A DNA stretch of 64,000 nucleotides from Salinibaculum rarum (lineage in GTDB: Archaea; Halobacteriota; Halobacteria; Halobacteriales; Haloarculaceae), in contig NZ_CP129992.1 of NCBI RefSeq assembly GCF_030505615.1, forward strand, positions 2,852,001-2,916,000, given 5' to 3'. The notes beneath the pieces were generated by a model. That model ran no database searches, was not told the origin of the DNA, and was given only the letters and a program-made list of their open reading frames with translations. Positions 59,049-64,000 of this stretch are shown piece after piece (positions within the stretch are counted from its first letter, which is position 1; each line of letters opens with the position of its first letter). Made by a program: the position numbers and the translations under genes.

Positions 59049-60677
59049 TCAGGACTCTGCCGAGCCATCAGCATCCGAACCCGCCGGCTCCGCCGCGTCG
59101 TCGGGGGAGCGGTCGCCAGTCGTGGCCGCGACGTCCGGGTCGATCCCCTTGCGTGCGGCGTCCAGCGACGAGAGGACATACACCAGCACGACGAGCGCGA
59201 CGGCACCGAACGGGAGCCACACGAGCGGGGTGATGCCGGTGACTCCCCACGCGAGCAGGACGGCGATTGCGACGACCGCCACCGTCACGGCGTAGTAAAG
59301 CTGCGTCCGGACGTGATCGATCAGATCGGCGCCGGTAAAGGTCGCCGACAGTACGGTCGTATCGGAGATCGGCGACGTGTGGTCGCCGAATATCGACCCG
59401 GAAAAGACCGCGCCCACGACGGCCGCGACGAGCGTGTGGTCGCCGGTGAGACGCCAGGCGACCGGGACGACGATGGGCGTCAGGATAGCCATCGACCCCC
59501 ACGACGTCCCCGTCGAGAAGGCGACAAAGGCCCCGATAAACAGGACCACCACCGGGAGCACGGCCGGGTCGAGGACCGCCTCGGCGTAGCCGGCGACGTA
59601 GGCCCCAGTGCCCAGGGCCTCGACGGCCTCGCCCAGCCCCCAGGCGAGGACGAGAATCGACACCGCCGTGAGCATGATACCGAAGCCGTCGATCACCGTG
59701 TCCGTCAGTTCGCCGAGCGTCATCACATCGAACAGCTTGCCCAGGAGAAAGCCCGACCCCACCATCGCAAAGGACCCGTACGTGAGCGCGGCCGCGTAGT
59801 CCGCGCCGGTCACCACGTCGTACGCCGTGGCCCCCGGCTCGTAACCGGTCCAGAGCGCGGCCCCGACGGTCACCGCGATCAGGACCGCAACCGGCCCGAA
59901 GAACGCGAGCAGCCGGGGGTTGGTCACGCTTGGCGTCCCGAGCGTTCCCTCGACGTCCTGCATCGGCGTCGCCCCGTCCCGGACGACAGCACCCGTCTGC
60001 CGGGCGCGGGCCTCCGCGTCGAGCATCTCCCCGTAGTCGCGGCCGCTCGCGACGACGATAGCGACCATCGCGATCGCGAGGATGGCGTAGGCGTTGAACG
60101 GAATCGACCGCAGGAACACCTCGAACGCCGGCGGGGCCGACTCGACGCCGAGTTCCGCGTACGCGTCGGCGATCAGTCCGAGCTGGAACGCTACCCACGA
60201 CGAGATGCCCAGCGTCGCGACCGGGGCCGCCGTCGAGTCGACGATGTAGGAGAGTTTCTCCCGGGAGACGGCCAGGCCGTCGGAGACGTCTTTCATCGTA
60301 CTCCCGACGATGGCCGTGTTGGCGTAGTCGTCGAAAAACAAAAGCAGGCCGAGCAGCCAGGCGATCAGCCCGGCCTTCCGCGGCGTGTCGAGGTGCTCTA
60401 AGGCCCAGTTGCGCAGCGCCAGCGACCCGCCGAGTCGCCAGACCATCCCGACGCCCGACCCGAGCAACAGGGTAAACAGCAAGATGCGGACGTGTAGCTC
60501 ATCGGCCGCGGCGGCGACAATCCAGTCGAAGGTCTGTGCCAGTCCCAGGCCACCGCTGACTAGTACTCCACCGGCCCAGATTCCCAGGAACAGCGACAGT
60601 ACCGCCTTCCGTGTGACGATGGCGAGTCCGATCGCCAGCAGGGGCGGAACCAGTGACACCAGTCCGTACTCGGCCAT
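59049..60677 (-). CDS. NhaC-family Na+/H+ antiporter
   Basis: A 542-residue permease with about 12 helices. Landmarks of NhaC: LFFDDYANTAIVGSTMKDVS, VDSTAAPVATLGISSWVAF, FVAFSTGTSWGSMAILTPIV and GSIFGDHTSPISDTTVLSA. It exports Na+ (some members exchange lactate or other organic anions for malate) using proton inflow, maintaining low cytoplasmic sodium. An acidic C-terminal tail (from about 515) is cytoplasmic. Start ATG 60677, followed upstream by the TATA-like region of the divergent zinc-ribbon gene. Confidence 0.9.
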   Translation of the reverse strand: MAEYGLVSLVPPLLAIGLAIVTRKAVLSLFLGIWAGGVLVSGGLGLAQTFDWIVAAAADELHVRILLFTLLLGSGVGMVWRLGGSLALRNWALEHLDTPRKAGLIAWLLGLLLFFDDYANTAIVGSTMKDVSDGLAVSREKLSYIVDSTAAPVATLGISSWVAFQLGLIADAYAELGVESAPPAFEVFLRSIPFNAYAILAIAMVAIVVASGRDYGEMLDAEARARQTGAVVRDGATPMQDVEGTLGTPSVTNPRLLAFFGPVAVLIAVTVGAALWTGYEPGATAYDVVTGADYAAALTYGSFAMVGSGFLLGKLFDVMTLGELTDTVIDGFGIMLTAVSILVLAWGLGEAVEALGTGAYVAGYAEAVLDPAVLPVVVLFIGAFVAFSTGTSWGSMAILTPIVVPVAWRLTGDHTLVAAVVGAVFSGSIFGDHTSPISDTTVLSATFTGADLIDHVRTQLYYAVTVAVVAIAVLLAWGVTGITPLVWLPFGAVALVVLVYVLSSLDAARKGIDPDVAATTGDRSPDDAAEPAGSDADGSAES

Positions 60678-60782
60678 ATATCAGGGGCCGTCTGACGGCA
60701 AATATGCATATCGGACTCGAACCAGTGTGTCCACTGGACGACTGGAACGTCCCAGCCCGGGGTCGCGACCGACACCCGGAGA

Positions 60783-60792
60783 TTTAAATTAA
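60783..60792 (+). promoter_or_regulatory. TATA-like box and ribosome-binding site before the 60814 gene
   Basis: ATTTAAATTA centred about 26 bases before ATG 60814, and AAGGAG at 60803-60808 just upstream of the start. Having both is unusual; the Shine-Dalgarno match supports real translation of this 55-codon gene. Confidence 0.5.
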
Positions 60793-60813
60793 GACGCGCC
60801 CGAAGGAGTGCGT

Positions 60814-60981
60814 ATGAGCCTCGAAATGGAACACGAGTGTCCGAACTGCGGCGAGACACGGTCGTTCTGGAAGATAGCAAGCACGGAACTGCACCTCGGT
60901 CGGAAAGTCAAGTGGGACTGTCCGGAGTGTGACTACGGATTCGTGCGCATCGACGGGGCTGTCGACACGAGTACCGCGTGA
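60814..60981 (+). CDS. Small zinc-ribbon protein (DUF7838-like, 55 residues)
   Basis: Read directly: MSLEMEHECPNCGETRSFWK, then IASTELHLGRKVKWDCPECD, ending YGFVRIDGAVDTSTA, TGA. C-x2-C at residues 9-12 and 36-39 form a zinc ribbon. An AAGGAG motif lies 5 bases upstream of the ATG. Similar small ribbons occur throughout haloarchaea; role unknown. Its stop is 6 bases before the receiver gene on the same strand, so the two form an operon. Confidence 0.7.
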   Translation: MSLEMEHECPNCGETRSFWKIASTELHLGRKVKWDCPECDYGFVRIDGAVDTSTA

Positions 60982-60987
60982 TCGGTG

Positions 60988-61368
60988 ATGGATGATGACA
61001 TCCGGGTACTCGTCGTCGACGAAGACCGCGATGTACTCGAACTGACGGAGACGTTCCTCGAGCGTGAATCGGCCACTCTGACGGTCCTGACCGAGCAGAG
61101 CGCCAGCGACGCCGTCGACCGCATCTTCGACGAGGACATCGACTGTGTCGTCAGCGACTACCGGATGCCCGGGATGGACGGCCTTGAACTGTTCGAGGCC
61201 GTCCGCGACCGGACCGGCGACCTCCCGTTCTTTTTGCTGACTGCCGCCGCTGACGAGGAAACGGTCGAGCGAGCCGAAAGTGCCGGCGTCACCGGTTTCA
61301 TAGAGAAAGGCGCGGGCACCGACCACTATACGGACCTTGCGAACCGCATCGTCGACGTCGTCGAGTAA
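60988..61368 (+). CDS. Stand-alone response regulator receiver protein
   Basis: A 126-residue receiver. The acidic pocket is DEDRD near residue 11-15 (VLVVDEDRDVLELTE), the phosphoacceptor is the Asp of CVVSDYRMPGMDGLELFEA, FFLLTAAADEE gives the Thr switch, and the conserved Lys is in GFIEKGAG. No output domain is attached; it probably works by protein interaction, as CheY or Spo0F do. ATG 60988 is chosen, with GTG 60985 one codon earlier possible. No cognate kinase is adjacent; the LOV kinase at 28018 is a distant candidate only. Confidence 0.9.
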   Translation: MDDDIRVLVVDEDRDVLELTETFLERESATLTVLTEQSASDAVDRIFDEDIDCVVSDYRMPGMDGLELFEAVRDRTGDLPFFLLTAAADEETVERAESAGVTGFIEKGAGTDHYTDLANRIVDVVE

Positions 61369-61391
61369 CAGTCGGGAGCGCCGAACGTCCT

Positions 61392-62813
61392 TTACTCGTC
61401 GTCCAGCGCCTGCCAGGAGAGTTGCGGCGTTCGCGCTGCGGCCACCTGGTCGATTCGGCGGGCCGCGGTCGCCTCGGGTGCGGCTTCGAGTGTGGCGTCG
61501 TCCTCGCCAGCGACAGCGTTGAACGCCGTCGCCAGCTGGTCGAGCGTTCGCTTGCCCTCGATTTCGGTCGGTTCGGTCATCAGCGCTTCCGGGACGATTT
61601 CGGGCCACTTCGTCGTCGGCGGGTGGACGCCGTAATCGAGCATGCGCTTTGCCACGTCGGCGGCATCCTGGTCACCGGCGCTGGCGACGAACTCGTGGTG
61701 GAAGGGACCAAAAGGCACGTCGTACTCGATTTGCTCGGCCAGATAGTTCGCGTTCAACACCGCCTTCGCGCTGGCGTCGGCCAGCCCCGAATCGCCCAGC
61801 CGGGCGATGTACGCGTACGTCTTCAGGAGCACCAGCCAGTTGCCCTCGAAGCCGTGGACCTTGCCGATGGTGTGGGCGGGGTCGAACCGCTCGTAGCCAC
61901 CGTCGTCGGTCTCCCGGACGCGTGGTGCGGGCAAGAACGGCGCGAGGTCGGAGACGACACCGACCGGTCCGGCACCGGGACCGCCACCGCCGTGTGGCGT
62001 CGCGAACGTCTTGTGGACGTTGTAGTGCATGATGTCGAATCCCATGTCGCCGGGCCGGGCCTGCCCGAGCAGTGCGTTGAGGTTCGCCCCGTCGTAGTAG
62101 AGGAGTCCGCCGGCGTCGTGAACTATGTCTGCAATCTCTTCGATGTCCCGCTCGAAGAGCCCGAGCGTGTTGGGGTTGGTGAGCATCAGCGCCGCCGTCT
62201 CCTCCGAGACCGCCGCTTCGAGTGCGTCGAGGTCGACGCGGCCGTCCTCGGCACTCGGCAACTCCACCACGTCGAAGCCGGCCATCGCCGCACTCGCGAA
62301 GTTGGTTCCGTGAGCGCTGTCCGGAACCACGATTTCCGATCGGTCCTCGCCGTTGTGGTCGTGGTAGGCTTTGGCGACGAGGACGCCCGCAAACTCGCCT
62401 GCGGCGCCCGCCGGTGGCTGCAGCGTCACCGCGTCCATCCCGCCGATGCGCGCCAGGTAGTCCTGGAGTCCCTGCATGACACCGAGCAGTCCCTGAACCG
62501 TCCGCTCGTCGCGGTCCGGGTGGACCCCGGCACTGGGCAGGGCAGCCAGGTCCTCCGTGAACTTCGGGTTGTACTTCATCGTACACGACCCAAGCGGGAA
62601 GGGGCCGCTCTCGACGCCGTAGTTCATCTGCGAGAGTCGCGTGTAGTGCCGGGCCAGTTCCGGTTCCTCGAGTGCCGGGAGTTCGACGGAGTCGCGAGTC
62701 AGGTCCTCGGGAAGCGGCCCGTCGTCGCTCACCTCGACTGTCGTCGTGTCTTTCTCCGAGAGGAGCGGTTCGTAGCGGTCGTCCTCGGCCCAGCGAGCCT
62801 GTTCGTAGCTCAT
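61392..62813 (-). CDS. gcvPB: Glycine dehydrogenase (decarboxylating) subunit 2
   Basis: A 473-residue PLP enzyme, the beta part of the split P-protein of the glycine cleavage system. [63 protein letters not shown] and the PLP-lysine motif [18 protein letters not shown] are all present. ATG 62813 overlaps the stop of gcvPA by four bases. With gcvPA, GcvT, GcvH and dihydrolipoamide dehydrogenase it converts glycine to CO2, NH3 and a methylene group on tetrahydrofolate; the other components are not in the window. The frame upstream of 62813 lies within gcvPA and is not coding for this product. Confidence 0.93.
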   Translation of the reverse strand: MSYEQARWAEDDRYEPLLSEKDTTTVEVSDDGPLPEDLTRDSVELPALEEPELARHYTRLSQMNYGVESGPFPLGSCTMKYNPKFTEDLAALPSAGVHPDRDERTVQGLLGVMQGLQDYLARIGGMDAVTLQPPAGAAGEFAGVLVAKAYHDHNGEDRSEIVVPDSAHGTNFASAAMAGFDVVELPSAEDGRVDLDALEAAVSEETAALMLTNPNTLGLFERDIEEIADIVHDAGGLLYYDGANLNALLGQARPGDMGFDIMHYNVHKTFATPHGGGGPGAGPVGVVSDLAPFLPAPRVRETDDGGYERFDPAHTIGKVHGFEGNWLVLLKTYAYIARLGDSGLADASAKAVLNANYLAEQIEYDVPFGPFHHEFVASAGDQDAADVAKRMLDYGVHPPTTKWPEIVPEALMTEPTEIEGKRTLDQLATAFNAVAGEDDATLEAAPEATAARRIDQVAAARTPQLSWQALDDE

Positions 62814-64000
62814 CGTGCCACCTCCTCGACGGCGGCGACCAGCCCATCGACGGCGTGTTCGTTCGTCTCGGTCACACAGACCTGGAGGAGGTGGTCGTCG
62901 ATAGCGTGGACGGCATAACCTTCGTCTGCGAGGTCGGCGGCGATGGCACCTGCCGGCTGCTCGGTGCGTGCGACGAACTCCCGGAAGTGGTGGCAGTCGT
63001 GGACCGGTGCCTCGATACCGACAATCTCGTCCAGCCGTGCGGCCGTGTCGCGTGCCCGCCGGACCGACTCTTCGGCGAGTTCGACCAGACCGTCGGGACC
63101 GAGCATGGTGACGTGCATCGCGGTCCGAAGCGCGACCCACGCCTGGTTCGTACAAATGTTGCTCGTGGCCCGCTCCCGGCGGATGTGCTGTTCGCGCGTC
63201 TGCAGTGTGAGCGTGTACGCGCGCCGCTCCGTGCTGTCCTCGCCCGCACCGACGAGTCGACCGGGGACCTGCCGGAGATACTCCTCGCGGGTGACGAAGA
63301 GTCCAAGTCCCATCCCGTAGGCCGTCCCGAGGCCCAGCGTCGCGGCGTCGCCGACTACCACGTCCGCGCCGACATCGACTGGGCGTTCGAGCAACGCGAG
63401 CGCGACGGGGTCGGTGCCGAGACAGAACAGCGCGCCGGCGTCGTCGGCAATCTCGCCGATGGTATCGAGGTGTTCCTCCACGACGCCCCGGACCGTCGGC
63501 GTCTCGGCGTAGACCAGCAGGGTCTCTTCGCCGGCACTGTCTGCGAGTGCGTCGACGTCGACACAGCCGTCGTCCATCGGATATGTCTCGACGGTCAGGT
63601 CGACGCCGTCGGCGTAATTTTCCAACACGGAGCGTTTCTCCTCGCGGACGTGTTCGGGCACGAGTACGCGCGAGCCGTCCACGTCGCGGACGCGCGCGGC
63701 GAGGGTCGCCGCCTCCCCCAGCGCCGTCGCCGCATCGTAGACAGAGCAGTTGGCGACTTCGAGACCGGTCAACTCGACCAGCATCGACTGATACTCAAAG
63801 AGTGCCTGCAGGAATCCCTGGGCGATTTCGGGCTGGTACTGGGTGTAGGAGGTCAGAAACTCCTGGCGGTCGGCCAGGTGGTCGACCAGCGACGGGACGT
63901 AGTGGTCGTAGTGGCCCCGCCCGAGAAACTCCACGAGGTCGGCGTTGCGGCCAAGTTCCGTCCCCACCTCCCGACGGACAGCCTGTTCACTCCGGGCGTC
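62810..64000 (-). CDS. gcvPA: Glycine dehydrogenase (decarboxylating) subunit 1, truncated by right edge
   Basis: The alpha part of the split P-protein. The frame stays open to base 64000 ([19 protein letters not shown]), so about 50-60 N-terminal residues lie outside; a GTG at 63967 lies inside the family sequence and is not the start. Visible motifs: [38 protein letters not shown] (assembly with subunit 2), [32 protein letters not shown] and [20 protein letters not shown]. It pairs with gcvPB, which it overlaps by four bases, to form the glycine decarboxylase. Confidence 0.92.
   Translation of the reverse strand, partial: DARSEQAVRREVGTELGRNADLVEFLGRGHYDHYVPSLVDHLADRQEFLTSYTQYQPEIAQGFLQALFEYQSMLVELTGLEVANCSVYDAATALGEAATLAARVRDVDGSRVLVPEHVREEKRSVLENYADGVDLTVETYPMDDGCVDVDALADSAGEETLLVYAETPTVRGVVEEHLDTIGEIADDAGALFCLGTDPVALALLERPVDVGADVVVGDAATLGLGTAYGMGLGLFVTREEYLRQVPGRLVGAGEDSTERRAYTLTLQTREQHIRRERATSNICTNQAWVALRTAMHVTMLGPDGLVELAEESVRRARDTAARLDEIVGIEAPVHDCHHFREFVARTEQPAGAIAADLADEGYAVHAIDDHLLQVCVTETNEHAVDGLVAAVEEVAR

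Noticed and set aside
59313-60401. 362-codon plus-strand frame over the NhaC gene
   Set aside because: Asp/Arg/Gly-rich shadow of a clear antiporter gene.
63967-63969. GTG as start of gcvPA
   Set aside because: The frame remains open to the window edge with family-like sequence; the GTG is an internal Val codon.
1-64000. CRISPR array, cas genes, restriction-modification, toxin-antitoxin, prophage or intact insertion sequence
   Set aside because: No regularly spaced repeats, transposase DDE signatures, terminal inverted repeats or defence-gene motifs were recognised. The window is mainly chromosomal core plus a glycan island.

Overview
The window is about 64 kb of a haloarchaeal chromosome. 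Coding GC is high, the proteins are strongly acidic (Asp/Glu rich, few Lys), and many starts are leaderless with a TATA-like box about 25-30 bases upstream. The gene content is also typical: archaeal SRP 7S RNA, RNase P subunit 4, halocyanin, soluble and membrane halobacterial transducers, and a Bat-type multi-PAS regulator with an HTH_10 domain. A member of the Haloarcula/Halomicrobium neighbourhood is plausible, but this is an inference from gene content and not a computed assignment.

Layout. 1-7.2 kb: end of gatA, two GT4 glycosyltransferases, rnp4, a CRM-domain RNA-binding gene and an MscS channel, the SRP RNA on the minus strand, several small conserved genes and tRNA-Arg(TCG). 7.2-21.5 kb: a cell-surface glycan region. 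It holds a nucleotide pyrophosphatase-like phosphodiesterase, a GT2/DUF2304/polysaccharide deacetylase/UPF0104 flippase-like operon, three related PMT/ArnT-like membrane proteins (two are near-identical duplicates flanking a fourth large membrane protein), a gene relic and a GT87 protein. 19.8-23.4 kb is AT-richer and gene-poor. 23.7-26.1 kb: TrkA-TrkH potassium uptake. 26-27.6 kb: a Cys-motif protein and a DHH phosphoesterase.

28-40 kb is a signal-transduction island: a LOV/PAS histidine kinase, a GNAT enzyme, a soluble Htr transducer, a 36-residue gene, a membrane Htr with three HAMP-like repeats overlapping cheW, and a 1321-residue LOV/PAS/GAF/Bat regulator. 40-42.8 kb is a copper/redox patch: a winged-helix regulator divergent from a halocyanin with a His-rich repeat tail, DUF302, a SHOCT protein and a halocyanin relic. 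42.8-49 kb: acyl-CoA carboxylase, MaoC, acyl-CoA dehydrogenase, methylmalonyl-CoA mutase large subunit and a double UspA. 49.2-52.5 kb is a sulfur patch (rhodanese-MBL persulfide dioxygenase-like, TauE/SafE exporter with a small partner, TusA-like carrier) with a shared promoter-proximal motif. 52.6-64 kb: HerA-like ATPase, an RCK-type potassium channel-like protein, an arylsulfotransferase-like protein, a GlmU-like bifunctional enzyme, small zinc-ribbon proteins, an NhaC antiporter, a receiver protein, and gcvPB-gcvPA, which runs off the right edge.

The groups most worth following are the two-LOV plus transducer plus CheW island, the sulfur patch with its inverted-repeat operator, the mosaic duplicated PMT genes, and a probable structured small RNA between rnp4 and the CRM gene. 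Several genes shorter than 60 residues were found by direct reading (32658-32768, 58807-58977, 60814-60981).
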